From an uncultured Eggerthellaceae bacterium (GTDB lineage: Bacteria; Actinomycetota; Coriobacteriia; Coriobacteriales; Eggerthellaceae), in NCBI GenBank assembly GCA_934623455.1, contig CAKTVK010000025.1, positions 1 to 23,704 of the forward strand: DNA of 23,704 bases, given 5' to 3'. How positions within the stretch are numbered: the stretch's first letter is position 1; each line of letters opens with the position of its first letter. Below the pieces are notes generated by a model, which saw only the letters and a program-made list of their open reading frames with translations, was not told the DNA's origin and did not search any database. The position numbers and the translations under genes were made by a program. This document shows positions 6,267-14,311 of this stretch, piece by piece.

Positions 6267-7658
6267 GTGGACGTTCTTGCGAAGCTGGAAATATTAGCAG
6301 ACGCTGCGAAATACGATGTCGCTTGCACCTCTTCGGGGGTGGATCGCGGTGCGCGTAAAGGACAGCTTGGCAACGCCCTGTCCGCCGGCTGCTGCCACAG
6401 CTTCACCGCAGATGGACGCTGTATTTCTCTGCTGAAAGTTCTCATGACAAACGTGTGCGTCTACGATTGTGCTTACTGCGCAAGCCGACATTCGAACGAA
6501 GTAAAGCGCGCCGCATTTACCCCACAAGAGCTTGCCGATTTAACCATATCGTTTTACCGGCGCAACTACATCGAAGGGCTTTTCCTGAGTTCGGGAGTCA
6601 TTAAAAACGCCGATTACACCACCGAACTTATGATTCAAACGTTGCGAATACTGCGCGAAGAGCATCGCTTCAACGGCTACATTCACGCGAAAGCGGTTCC
6701 TGGCGCCTCTCCCGAACTTGTTGACCAGCTGGGCAGACTCGCCGACCGCATGAGCGTAAATATGGAGCTGCCCAGCCAAAAGAGTTTGCAACTGCTTTGC
6801 CCGCAGAAAAGCAAGCAGTCAATTTTGGCACCCATGCGCCAGATTCGCGACAGCTCTGCCGAAGATGCTGAATCGCGCAGCCTTGCGCGTAGAAACACAA
6901 CATATCTGGCACATTCCCGCCCCCGCAGAAAACAGCGTGCGTTTGTTCCCGCAGGTCAAAGCACCCAAATGATCATCGGTGCAACCCCTGAAAGTGATTT
7001 TCAAATACTAACGCTGTCAGCCGCGCTCTATCAACAAATGGACTTGAAGCGCGTGTTTTTTAGCGCTTACCTTCCTGTAAACGCCGATGCGCGCTTACCG
7101 CAAAACGACGCCATACAGCTCAATCGCGAGCATCGTCTTTACCAGGCAGATTGGCTCTTGCGCTTCTACCAATTCGACGTGACCGAAATAATCGATGAAA
7201 CTCATCCCTTCCTGGAAACCGATGTTGATCCAAAAGCGAATTGGGCGCTCAACCACCTGGACTTCTTCCCTGTTGAAATCAACAGGGCGCCCCTTGAAGA
7301 GCTTCTGCGCGTCCCCGGTATTGGCGCAAAAGGAGCACGCCTCATCGTGAAAGCACGCCATACGCATGCGCTGGGAGAAACAGAACTCAAAAAACTGGGC
7401 ATTGCCTATAAACGCGCGCGCTTTTTCATCACCTGCAACGGTTCCTATTGCGGCTCAGGCGTGGATTTCTCACGCGAGGGACTTCATAGCGTGCTTGCAG
7501 ACCCTATCAACGGAGGACGTCACGGAAGACGCGCCGATAAGGTACTACCGGGCCAAATGAGCTTGTTCGACAGCGACGCATCAGGGCTTGGCCAACCAGC
7601 GTCGTTAGGAAAGCAGCTTACTCCGAACACACCGCAAAAAGCGCTGGTGAGTTCATGA
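6267..7658 (+). CDS. Putative DNA modification/repair radical SAM protein (rSAM_link_UDG, TIGR03916-like) with helix-hairpin-helix tail
   Basis: I choose the GTG at 6267: AAGGAGG lies 6 bases upstream, and the resulting start MDVLAKLEILADAAKYDVACTS fits the family. The longer frame from a TTG at 6213 has no ribosome site and begins in the operator region. The protein has 463 residues. CVYDCAYC (C64, C68, C71) is the radical SAM CxxxCxxC cluster motif, preceded by SAGCCHSFTADGRCISLLKVLMTN, characteristic of the rSAM_link_UDG family. LRVPGIGAKGARLIVKAR at about 344-361 is a helix-hairpin-helix DNA-binding motif. It should carry a 4Fe-4S cluster and act on nucleic acid; the reaction is unknown. 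The stop overlaps the start of the next gene (ATGA, 7655-7658). The upstream LexA-like sites support a DNA-damage role. About 40 residues of poorly conserved tail follow the conserved part. Confidence 0.9.
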   Translation: MDVLAKLEILADAAKYDVACTSSGVDRGARKGQLGNALSAGCCHSFTADGRCISLLKVLMTNVCVYDCAYCASRHSNEVKRAAFTPQELADLTISFYRRNYIEGLFLSSGVIKNADYTTELMIQTLRILREEHRFNGYIHAKAVPGASPELVDQLGRLADRMSVNMELPSQKSLQLLCPQKSKQSILAPMRQIRDSSAEDAESRSLARRNTTYLAHSRPRRKQRAFVPAGQSTQMIIGATPESDFQILTLSAALYQQMDLKRVFFSAYLPVNADARLPQNDAIQLNREHRLYQADWLLRFYQFDVTEIIDETHPFLETDVDPKANWALNHLDFFPVEINRAPLEELLRVPGIGAKGARLIVKARHTHALGETELKKLGIAYKRARFFITCNGSYCGSGVDFSREGLHSVLADPINGGRHGRRADKVLPGQMSLFDSDASGLGQPASLGKQLTPNTPQKALVSS

Positions 7659-8569
7659 AAACCCATATCGAAGAAGCCACCTTTGAGATTGCCTACAGCC
7701 ACGACGGAACCCTTGAGGGGCTGTTCAGCGCTATATTTGCCGCTTACGCCAACCACGAGAGCCCGTTAGATATTGCGCCACGCGATCGGCTGCAGCTGCG
7801 CTTGGGACAAGAAGAACGACAAATTGAGACTAACGCCGCCCATGCGCAGCGGGTTGCACGCGGTATCGCAAGCGCTGGAGGCAAGGCAACGTTTGAAGCC
7901 GTAAAGAAAGCATCGGTCTCCAGCGACTCCCATGCGGGAACCACCGTCTTTCACTTCGTGCAGAAGCTCATGAAAGAACGTGGGTATCTGCTCAACCAGC
8001 TGGCAGACCCCGTTGTCGGCGAGCTCATGCGCCTGGTGAAAGCCGTGGACGTTGAATGCGAACGCATGCGCCAATTCGTGCGATTCTCTCATTTGGAAAA
8101 CGGCGGCTGGTTTGCAGTATGCAACCCGCGCGATAATGTAATTCCCCTGGTCATGAATTGGTTTGCTGCACGATTCAATGATCAGCCATTCGCTATTTAC
8201 GATGAAGTGCACCATATTGCCGGCGTGTACGAAAAAAACAGCTGGTATCTTGTCAACACCAGCTGTTTCAACGCACCAATATATTCCTCGGAAGAATGCC
8301 TTATGCAAGATGCGTGGCGCTTGTTTTATCGCACGCTGTCCATTGATGCACGTTACAACCCCGAGTTGCGCCGCCAGCATATGCCCGTGCGCTACTGGTG
8401 CAACTTGACAGAAATGCAACAACCCGAAAGCGCATTAGGCGCGCAGGGGTCGCATTATGCGGTCACTTCCACAACGCAGCTCAAAGCACCAACCGAAGGC
8501 GTGCAACCCACTTCAAAAGCCACCCCAGCGGCTCTTCCTAACAAGGACGTGCCGCAGCAGCAAGAATGA
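7655..8569 (+). CDS. Probable DNA metabolism protein, TIGR03915-like partner of the radical SAM protein
   Basis: The protein has 304 residues, translationally coupled to the radical SAM gene by a 4-base overlap. It has the SAM_7_link_chp/TIGR03915 pattern: an N-terminal FEIAYSHDGTLEGLFSAIFAAY, a central RLVKAVDVECERMRQFVRFSHLENGGWFAVCNP, a segment FAARFNDQPFAIYDEVHHIAGVY, and the C-terminal signature WRLFYRTLSIDARYNPELRRQHMPVRYWCNLTEM. In many bacteria this domain is fused to a family-4 uracil-DNA glycosylase. Here it ends in about 45 residues of Ser/Thr/Pro/Gln-rich tail and no glycosylase domain is present. The function is unproven; family co-occurrence and the SOS-like promoter point to repair of damaged or modified DNA. 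The last 32 bp overlap the 3' end of argD on the other strand. Confidence 0.85.
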   Translation: MKTHIEEATFEIAYSHDGTLEGLFSAIFAAYANHESPLDIAPRDRLQLRLGQEERQIETNAAHAQRVARGIASAGGKATFEAVKKASVSSDSHAGTTVFHFVQKLMKERGYLLNQLADPVVGELMRLVKAVDVECERMRQFVRFSHLENGGWFAVCNPRDNVIPLVMNWFAARFNDQPFAIYDEVHHIAGVYEKNSWYLVNTSCFNAPIYSSEECLMQDAWRLFYRTLSIDARYNPELRRQHMPVRYWCNLTEMQQPESALGAQGSHYAVTSTTQLKAPTEGVQPTSKATPAALPNKDVPQQQE

Positions 8570-9707
8570 CATCAGCCGCTTCGGCCAAATCTTCAAATGA
8601 AATGTTCAAAGGAGGCAAAAGACGAACTTTATCCTTGGCGGTCAAACACAAAACTCCCTGCTCGCGGCAATCAGAGACCACTTGAGCAGCGGGGCGCGTT
8701 GTCTTCAGGCCCATCATCAAGCCTAAGCCCGAAACGCCCTCGATGCCACACGCACCTTGAAAACGATCACGTAAATAAGCTGCTTTCTCGCGCACCTGCT
8801 CAAGAAGAGCATCGTCAATACGTGAAAGAATACTCAACGCGCCAGCACAACAAACAGGATTTCCACCAAATGTCGAGCCGTGATCGCCATATCCCAGCGT
8901 GTTTTGAACGCGATCACCCATAAGACACGCGCCAATGGGCAGTCCGCCGCCCAAGCCTTTTGCCGTAGTAACCACATCGGGGTTCACATCGTAGTTCATG
9001 TACGCATAGAGCTTACCGGTGCGACCGTTACCCGTTTGGACCTCGTCCACCATGAACAAGCAATCGAACTCATGGCACAGCGCTTCAACGGCACGCACGT
9101 ATTCAGGCTCAAGAGGCAGCACGCCCCCTTCGCCTTGAATGCACTCGATAAGCACACCCGCAACGTTATGCGTTTCCAAGCAGGAGCGCAAAGCTTGCGC
9201 ATCGTTTGCCGGAACGTGTACGAATCCAGGCGTCAACGGCTGGAACAACTCGTGATAATGCGCTTGCCCGGTAGCCGCAAGCGTAGTGAGCGTGCGCCCG
9301 TGGAAGCTATTCTGAAGCGTCACAATAGTGGAATACTCAGGCCCTTTCGTATCGGCCGCCCATTTGCGTGCAACTTTAATAGCGCACTCGTTCGATTCTG
9401 CGCCGGAGTTGGCGAAAAAGACTTTCTTCATGCCGGTACGTTCGCACAGCATTTCAGCCAACTTCGCGCACGGTTCGGTGAAATACAGATTCGAGGTATG
9501 CTGCAGCGTTCCCAACTGGGAAATTACCGCCTGCTGCCACTGCTCATCGGCATAGCCGAAAGCGTTCACGCCAATGCCCGAGCCCATATCAACGTAGCGC
9601 TTGCCCTGCGCATCGTAGACAAGGCAGCCTTCGCCACGCACGAGCTCAACGGGAAAACGCTTATAGGTGCCCGCCACGAATTCGGTATCAATATCAATAA
9701 TACTCAC
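8538..9707 (-). CDS. argD: Acetylornithine aminotransferase
   Basis: The protein has 389 residues, normal for ArgD. It is a fold-type I class III PLP aminotransferase converting N-acetylglutamate 5-semialdehyde plus glutamate to N2-acetylornithine plus 2-oxoglutarate. Visible motifs are FANSGAESNECAIKVAR (phosphate-binding GAES), FHGRTLTTLAATG, LIECIQGEGGV, FMVDEVQTGNGRTGKLYAY (PLP-contacting Asp, D221) and TTAKGLGGGLPIGA, with K250 as the Schiff-base lysine. The GTG start at 9707 has AGAAGG upstream. It is last in the argCJBD cluster, 126 bp after argB. That gap holds ATAAAACCGCAG twice (9740-9751 and 9759-9770). The family overlaps with succinylornithine and ornithine aminotransferases, but context fixes the role. 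Confidence 0.95.
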   Translation of the reverse strand: MSIIDIDTEFVAGTYKRFPVELVRGEGCLVYDAQGKRYVDMGSGIGVNAFGYADEQWQQAVISQLGTLQHTSNLYFTEPCAKLAEMLCERTGMKKVFFANSGAESNECAIKVARKWAADTKGPEYSTIVTLQNSFHGRTLTTLAATGQAHYHELFQPLTPGFVHVPANDAQALRSCLETHNVAGVLIECIQGEGGVLPLEPEYVRAVEALCHEFDCLFMVDEVQTGNGRTGKLYAYMNYDVNPDVVTTAKGLGGGLPIGACLMGDRVQNTLGYGDHGSTFGGNPVCCAGALSILSRIDDALLEQVREKAAYLRDRFQGACGIEGVSGLGLMMGLKTTRPAAQVVSDCREQGVLCLTAKDKVRLLPPLNISFEDLAEAADVILAAAARPC

Positions 9708-9833
9708 TGGTTTTCCTTCTCTTCAAGGCGCCTTGTTCTATAAAACCGCAGATGCCCCATAAAACCGCAGGTAAAACGTTGTTTGTTCAGCGCATGTTCA
9801 GCCAACCCCAACAGACGAGTCACCAACAGAGCG

Positions 9834-10694
9834 CTATGCCGTAACCATCGTGCCGGCACCTTCATCGGTCATAAGCTCCATCAAAATGGAGTGCGGAATG
9901 CGCCCGTCCATAATGACAACTTTCTCCACGCCGCGCTCAATAGCGTCAATGCAACACGCCACTTTGGGAATCATGCCGCCCGAAATGATGCCTTTTTCCT
10001 TAAGCTCCGATGCTTGCGAGACCGTCATCTCGGTGATAAGGCTCGAAGGATCGTCTTTGTCGCGCAAAACGCCCGCGATATCGGTCATCATGATAAGACG
10101 CTGCGCGTTCAGAGCACCGGCAATAGCTGCAGCAGCAATGTCGCCGTTGATGTTGTACGTTTCGCCATTCGGACCACAACCAAGCGTCGAGATGACGGGA
10201 ATGTATCCGCCGTCGAGCAAATCGAGAACAGGCTTGACGTTTACCGACGTCACATCGCCCACGTATCCCAACTTCGGGTCGCGCTGCTTCGCCTGAATCA
10301 AGCGGCTGTCCAAGCCCGAAAGACCCATGGCATTGCCGCCGCGCTGGCTAAGCATGCCCACCAGCGTCTTGTTCACCTTGCCAGCCAAAACCATTTGTAC
10401 AATGTCAACGGTTTCCTCGTCGGTCACGCGCTGACCGTCAATGAACTGCACTTCCTTACCAAGCCGCTTCGTCAATGCGCTGATTTCCGGGCCGCCGCCA
10501 TGGACAAGCACCACGCGCACGCCAACAAGCCACAGCAGCACAATATCTTCCATGACCTGCTGCTTTAAATGCTCGTCAACCATTGCGTTGCCACCGTATT
10601 TGATAACGATGATCTGCCCCGCATGGAACCGTATGTACGGCAGCGCCTGAGCAAGAACCTCGGCGCGCTGCTCGTTGGAAAAGTGATTCTGCAT
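9834..10694 (-). CDS. argB: Acetylglutamate kinase, arginine-sensitive type
   Basis: I choose the ATG at 10694 (286 residues, MQNHFSNEQRAEVLAQ), which matches the family length; a longer frame up to 10817 would overlap argJ. The protein phosphorylates N-acetylglutamate with ATP. IVIKYGGNAM (K32, glycine-rich turn) and VLVHGGGPEIS are the amino acid kinase motifs; the later VVIMDGRIPHSILMEL is the nucleotide-side C-lobe. Two features mark the hexameric, feedback-inhibited class: an N-terminal helix of about 24 residues before the first strand, and the C-terminal signature HSILMELMTDEGAGTMV, matching the known arginine-site pattern. The enzyme should therefore be inhibited by arginine (inference from family knowledge). 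The ribosome site is weak (GAAGAG close by, AAGGAAAG farther), suggesting coupling to argJ, which ends 65 bp upstream. Confidence 0.94.
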   Translation of the reverse strand: MQNHFSNEQRAEVLAQALPYIRFHAGQIIVIKYGGNAMVDEHLKQQVMEDIVLLWLVGVRVVLVHGGGPEISALTKRLGKEVQFIDGQRVTDEETVDIVQMVLAGKVNKTLVGMLSQRGGNAMGLSGLDSRLIQAKQRDPKLGYVGDVTSVNVKPVLDLLDGGYIPVISTLGCGPNGETYNINGDIAAAAIAGALNAQRLIMMTDIAGVLRDKDDPSSLITEMTVSQASELKEKGIISGGMIPKVACCIDAIERGVEKVVIMDGRIPHSILMELMTDEGAGTMVTA

Positions 10695-10759
10695 TCTCTT
10701 CGTTCTTCTTTCCTTAATGCTGCTCTTGGCAAAAGTCTCGAGTTTCGGCGTGCCACGCT

Positions 10760-11977
10760 TTAGGTTCGATAATCTCCGTTGATCTTCACGTATTCGTACG
10801 TCAAGTCGCAGCCCCATGCTGTGGCGCTTTCCTGGCCGCTATTCAAATCAACAAGAATCTGAATCTCGCTTTCAACCAGGACTTTCTTCGCTTCTTCTTC
10901 AGAGAAGGGAACACCCGCGCCGCCTTCACACAGCAGCACTTCGCCGCCGGTGCTGCGGAAACGCACGTCCACTTTGTGCACGTCCACATCAACGGGTGCA
11001 TATCCAATGGCACACAAAACGCGACCCCAGTTAGCATCTGCGCCGAAAATCGCCGCCTTCACCAGGCTCGAGCAAATGACGCTTTTCGCCACAACACGCG
11101 CCGTTTGCTTGTCGGCCGCGCCCGACACCACGCATTCGATAAGCTTGGAAGCGCCTTCGCCATCGGCCGCCATCCGACGCGCAAGCGTGCGCGTCACCGT
11201 TGCAAGCGCCTCCGTAAACGCCCGGTAATCGGCACCTTCCGCTGCTGAAATCGGCGTGTTACCCGCCAGCCCATTCGCAAGCACCACAACCATGTCGTTT
11301 GTAGACGTGTCGCCGTCAACGCTAATCATGTTGAAGCTATCCTGGATGTCCGCGGAAAGCGCCGTCTGAAGAACCGCCGGTTCAATAGCAGCATCGGTCG
11401 TTATGAAACCCAACATGGTGGCCATGTTCGGATGAATCATGCCGCTTCCCTTGGAAATGCCGCCCATGCGGCACGTTACGCCACCCAGTTCGAACTCAAC
11501 CGCGATTTTTTTCTCCACCGTGTCGGTTGTCATAATGCCTTCCGCGGCGGCGCTTGCACCCTGTGCGCTCAAACCAGATACAAGTTGCGGAATGCCCGCT
11601 TTGAACGGGTCAAGGCTCATAGGCTGCCCAATGACGCCCGTGGAACCAACAACAACGTCATCGGGAGAAATGCCCATCTCACGGGCAAGAAGCTGGCTTG
11701 TTTGCTCGACAATCTCCACGCCGTTCGCGTTGCACGTATTCGCATTGCCGCTGTTGCAAATAATGACCTGCGCATAGCCATCTGCCAGGTGGGCACGCGT
11801 CACTTCGAGCGGCGCACCTTTCACTTTATTCGTGGTGTACGTTGCCGCAGCCGCGCAGCGCACTTCGCTTGCAATAAGCGACAAATCGCGCTTGGAGCGA
11901 TTCATGCGGAAGCCGCAATGCACGCCGTTAGCGGTAAATCCCGCCGGAGCACAAACACCACCTTCGATAAATTTCAT
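10760..11977 (-). CDS. argJ: Glutamate N-acetyltransferase / ornithine acetyltransferase (self-cleaving)
   Basis: The protein has 405 residues, typical of ArgJ. It transfers acetyl from N-acetylornithine to glutamate, recycling the acetyl group; bifunctional members also use acetyl-CoA. The autoproteolysis site is KGSGMIHPNMATMLGF: cleavage between A186 and T187 frees Thr as the nucleophile and gives alpha and beta chains. VVGSTGVIGQPM supplies the oxyanion-hole Thr-Gly pair, and the SVDGDTSTNDMV segment after the cleavage site is also present. The ATG at 11977 has AAAGGAT at proper spacing. It lies between argC (103 bp) and argB (65 bp). No separate argA is seen here, so this enzyme may also prime the cycle; mono- versus bifunctional cannot be told by eye. 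Confidence 0.95.
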   Translation of the reverse strand: MKFIEGGVCAPAGFTANGVHCGFRMNRSKRDLSLIASEVRCAAAATYTTNKVKGAPLEVTRAHLADGYAQVIICNSGNANTCNANGVEIVEQTSQLLAREMGISPDDVVVGSTGVIGQPMSLDPFKAGIPQLVSGLSAQGASAAAEGIMTTDTVEKKIAVEFELGGVTCRMGGISKGSGMIHPNMATMLGFITTDAAIEPAVLQTALSADIQDSFNMISVDGDTSTNDMVVVLANGLAGNTPISAAEGADYRAFTEALATVTRTLARRMAADGEGASKLIECVVSGAADKQTARVVAKSVICSSLVKAAIFGADANWGRVLCAIGYAPVDVDVHKVDVRFRSTGGEVLLCEGGAGVPFSEEEAKKVLVESEIQILVDLNSGQESATAWGCDLTYEYVKINGDYRT

Positions 11978-12080
11978 ATCAATCCTTTCCGTTTTCGCAG
12001 AAACTTCCGATCAATTACCTTCATCACTTACGCTACCCACGCGCCCAACCGCGCGATCAAAATGGAGCGAAGGCTCAAAC

Positions 12081-13022
12081 TCACACATTCAAGCCAAGCG
12101 TAGGGTCAACGCCTAAAACCAAATTCATGTTCTGGATAGCAGCACCCGACGAACCTTTGCCCAAGTTGTCGAAGCGCGCCACCAGCAGCAAGCGCTCATC
12201 GGTGCCGCACACGCTTACCTGCATGTCATCGCGTCCCGTGAACGCGGCGGCCGACAAGAAGCCCCCTTCAGCAGCTTCCGCTTCGTGCACAAAATGCACC
12301 ACGCCGCGCGTGTCACTCGCATAAAACTGCTCATACGCCTGCTCGATAGCCGCTTTGCCGCCCGTCACCTGCGAAGCAAAAACCGGCACGCACACCTCCA
12401 TGCCCGCATAATACGGGGCAACCGTCGGGCAGAAAACAGGCGCTTGCTCCAAATCGCACATTTTCACCATTTCGGGAAGATGCTTGTGCTGCTGGCTCAA
12501 GCCGTAAACACGCGGAGCCGCGAGTAGTTCGTCTTGGTTCGCTGCGGTTTCGTACTGCGCAATCATAGACTTTCCGCCACCGGAATAGCCCGTAAGCGAG
12601 AAACACGTCAGCTGCGCCGCTGGGTCTAAAACGCCGCCGCGCACCAAAGGCGCAACAAGAGCGATGAAACCGCTTGCATGACACCCTGGGTTGGCAATAC
12701 GTTTCGCCATTGAAACAGCCTGGTCATCAGGTAGAATCTCAGGAAAGCCATACATCCAGCCGGGATTAACACGATGCGCCGTGGAGGTGTCGATAATCAC
12801 CGTATCCGGGTTTTCCACCAGCGCTGCCGCTTCGATTGCTGCAGCATCGGGCAAGCACAGAAACGCGATATCGGCCGCGTTAAGCATTTCTTTGCGCTTG
12901 GCAATATCTTTGCGCTGGTCATCGGGCAGCGAAAGCAGTGTGATATCGGACCGCTGCGCAAGACGATCGCGGATGCGCAAACCCGTGGTGCCGGCGCTGC
13001 CGTCGATAAATACGTTTGTCAT
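12081..13022 (-). CDS. argC: N-acetyl-gamma-glutamyl-phosphate reductase, type 2
   Basis: The protein has 313 residues from the ATG at 13022; an in-frame ATG 12 bases earlier (13034) is possible. I prefer 13022 because the product then begins MTNVFIDGSAGTTGLRI, the usual family start, and GGA lies 7 bases upstream. It reduces N-acetylglutamyl phosphate to the semialdehyde with NADPH. FIDGSAGTTG is the nucleotide-binding turn, IANPGCHASGFIAL holds the catalytic Cys (C114) and YSGGGKSMI follows. The short length together with LCLPDAAAIEAA and STAHRVNPGWMYGFPE mark the type-2 subfamily (TIGR01851-like), not the usual 340-residue type 1. It is the first gene of the argCJBD cluster. Confidence 0.94.
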   Translation of the reverse strand: MTNVFIDGSAGTTGLRIRDRLAQRSDITLLSLPDDQRKDIAKRKEMLNAADIAFLCLPDAAAIEAAALVENPDTVIIDTSTAHRVNPGWMYGFPEILPDDQAVSMAKRIANPGCHASGFIALVAPLVRGGVLDPAAQLTCFSLTGYSGGGKSMIAQYETAANQDELLAAPRVYGLSQQHKHLPEMVKMCDLEQAPVFCPTVAPYYAGMEVCVPVFASQVTGGKAAIEQAYEQFYASDTRGVVHFVHEAEAAEGGFLSAAAFTGRDDMQVSVCGTDERLLLVARFDNLGKGSSGAAIQNMNLVLGVDPTLGLNV

Positions 13023-13040
13023 AGCAAAATCCATTCAATA

Positions 13041-13116
13041 TTGCATAATTAGTTTGTAATATGCAGTTTATTTGCATAAAATGCTTTGTCTAGTCATTTT
13101 TGAGAAAAATGCAAAA
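13041..13116. promoter_or_regulatory. Candidate arginine-repressor operator cluster between argC and lysR
   Basis: The AT-rich 80 bp before argC contain repeated GCAT/TGCA half-sites: TTGCAT at 13041-13046, ATGCA at 13061-13065 facing TGCAT at 13073-13077, the perfect palindrome GCATAAAATGC at 13074-13084, and AATGCAAAA around 13108-13116. TTGCAT-type half-sites are seen in actinobacterial ARG boxes. No argR lies in the window. The sites could equally serve the divergent LysR protein. Confidence 0.4.
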
Positions 13117-13118
13117 TA

Positions 13119-13140
13119 CGCTCACTTTTCTCCGTGAGCG
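13119..13140. promoter_or_regulatory. Perfect 7-bp hairpin in the argC-lysR intergenic region
   Basis: CGCTCAC (13119-13125) pairs with GTGAGCG (13134-13140) across an 8-base loop. Read leftwards it is followed by a T-rich stretch (TATTTTGCATTTTT), so it could act as a terminator or attenuator insulating argC from leftward read-through. As a spaced dyad it could also be an operator. Confidence 0.35.
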
Positions 13141-13331
13141 AGCGGCATGCAAGACGTAGATATTGTAAAAATCAATGACCGAGCCATTCACGAGCTTGAT
13201 ACCAAATAGAATACATGACACAGAAACGATCGTATTGCCCACCTGCAGTCAACACCTGCATCCCGCGTCGTAAATGCAGCGCAAAGCGCCAGCCACCGTG
13301 CGCACCTGGGAATGCCAACGAAAGGAACCGT

Positions 13332-14255
13332 ATGACCCTTCAACAACTTCGCTACCTTATGGCAGTAGCGCAGCAAGGCTCGTTCAACGCCGCCGCTGCG
13401 CGCCTTTTCGTTTCTCAATCAACGCTTTCCATTTCCATCAAAGAACTGGAAGAAGAGCTGGGCATTCAGATTTTTTTGCGCTCGAATCGCGGCCTGAAGC
13501 TCACCAACGATGGCACCGAGTTGCTTGGTTATGCGCGCCAAGTAATCGAACAGGCCGAACTGCTTGAAAACCGCTACGCCACCCGCTCGGAAGAACGCGC
13601 ACGTCTAGCCATTAGCACCCAGCATTACGCGTTTTGCGTCCAGGCGTTCGTGAGCCTGACCAACGAATACCAAGGCGGCGCCTACGACTTTACGCTGCGC
13701 GAAACGCGTACCGGCGAGATTATCGATGACGTGCGCAACTTCAAAGCCGACATTGGCATCTTGTACCTTTCCGCCGCAAATGAGAAGGTTCTGACCAGCA
13801 CCTTTGACGAAGCGCATCTCACATTTACGCCGCTGTTTGTCGCCCGCGCGCACGTGTTCGTGGGAAGCCATCACCCGCTGGCGGCGCGCGAGAGCGTTTC
13901 CCTGACCGACCTTGAGGATTACCCACGCTACTCGTTCGAGCAAGGCCTTACAAACTCGTTCCATTATTCCGAAGAGCCGTTCGGTTATCTGCCGCACACG
14001 CGCAACATCACGTATTCCGACCGCGGCACGCTCACAACGCTGCTCACCTTTGGCAACGGCTACACGCTGTCCACGGGCGTTTTGTCCGACGAAATGTCAT
14101 CGGATATTGTGGCAATTCCCCTTGAAGAGGAATGTATCATGCGCGTTGGCTACATAACACACGATGAGAAAGTACTCTCTGAGCTGGCGAAACGATACAT
14201 AACACTGCTGCATGGACGCATTGAGATGACGCTCGGCGAAAGAACCATCGGGTAG
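13332..14255 (+). CDS. LysR-family transcriptional regulator
   Basis: I choose the ATG at 13332, with AAAGGAA 4 bases upstream; it gives 307 residues and the canonical start MTLQQLRYLMAVAQQGSF. Residues 1-60 are the winged helix-turn-helix (NAAAARLFVSQSTLSISIKELEEELGIQIFLRSNRGLKLT), and about 90-300 the periplasmic-binding-like effector domain (FTLRETRTGEIIDDVRNFKADIGILYLS, YPRYSFEQGLTNSFHYSEEPF). It should act as a tetramer that changes DNA bending on ligand binding. It is divergent from argC across about 310 bp, the usual layout for a LysR gene controlling its neighbour, so arg control is possible. However, no arginine-specific signature is visible and the effector is unknown. Confidence 0.92.
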   Translation: MTLQQLRYLMAVAQQGSFNAAAARLFVSQSTLSISIKELEEELGIQIFLRSNRGLKLTNDGTELLGYARQVIEQAELLENRYATRSEERARLAISTQHYAFCVQAFVSLTNEYQGGAYDFTLRETRTGEIIDDVRNFKADIGILYLSAANEKVLTSTFDEAHLTFTPLFVARAHVFVGSHHPLAARESVSLTDLEDYPRYSFEQGLTNSFHYSEEPFGYLPHTRNITYSDRGTLTTLLTFGNGYTLSTGVLSDEMSSDIVAIPLEEECIMRVGYITHDEKVLSELAKRYITLLHGRIEMTLGERTIG

Positions 14256-14258
14256 AAG

Positions 14259-14298
14259 GCCCACACTGGGCTGTACGCACCGGGCGGCACATCCGCCC
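14259..14298. terminator. Two hairpins in the convergent gap between lysR and the menE-menC-like gene
   Basis: GCCCA (14259-14263) pairs with TGGGC (14267-14271), and GGGCGG (14282-14287) pairs with CCGCCC (14293-14298). Both lie in the 56-bp gap between converging stop codons. Neither is followed by a clear T run, so they are plausible but unproven bidirectional terminators. Confidence 0.35.
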
Positions 14299-14311
14299 CG
14301 CATGGCGCCCG

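Noticed and set aside
8880..9743. Rightward 287-codon frame opposite argD
   Set aside because: It is antisense to a fully conserved enzyme and has a His/Arg-rich composition; a codon-bias shadow.
9740..9770. ATAAAACCGCAG repeated twice between argB and argD
   Set aside because: A 12-bp repeat with only two copies and no palindrome; too short to call a regulatory site.
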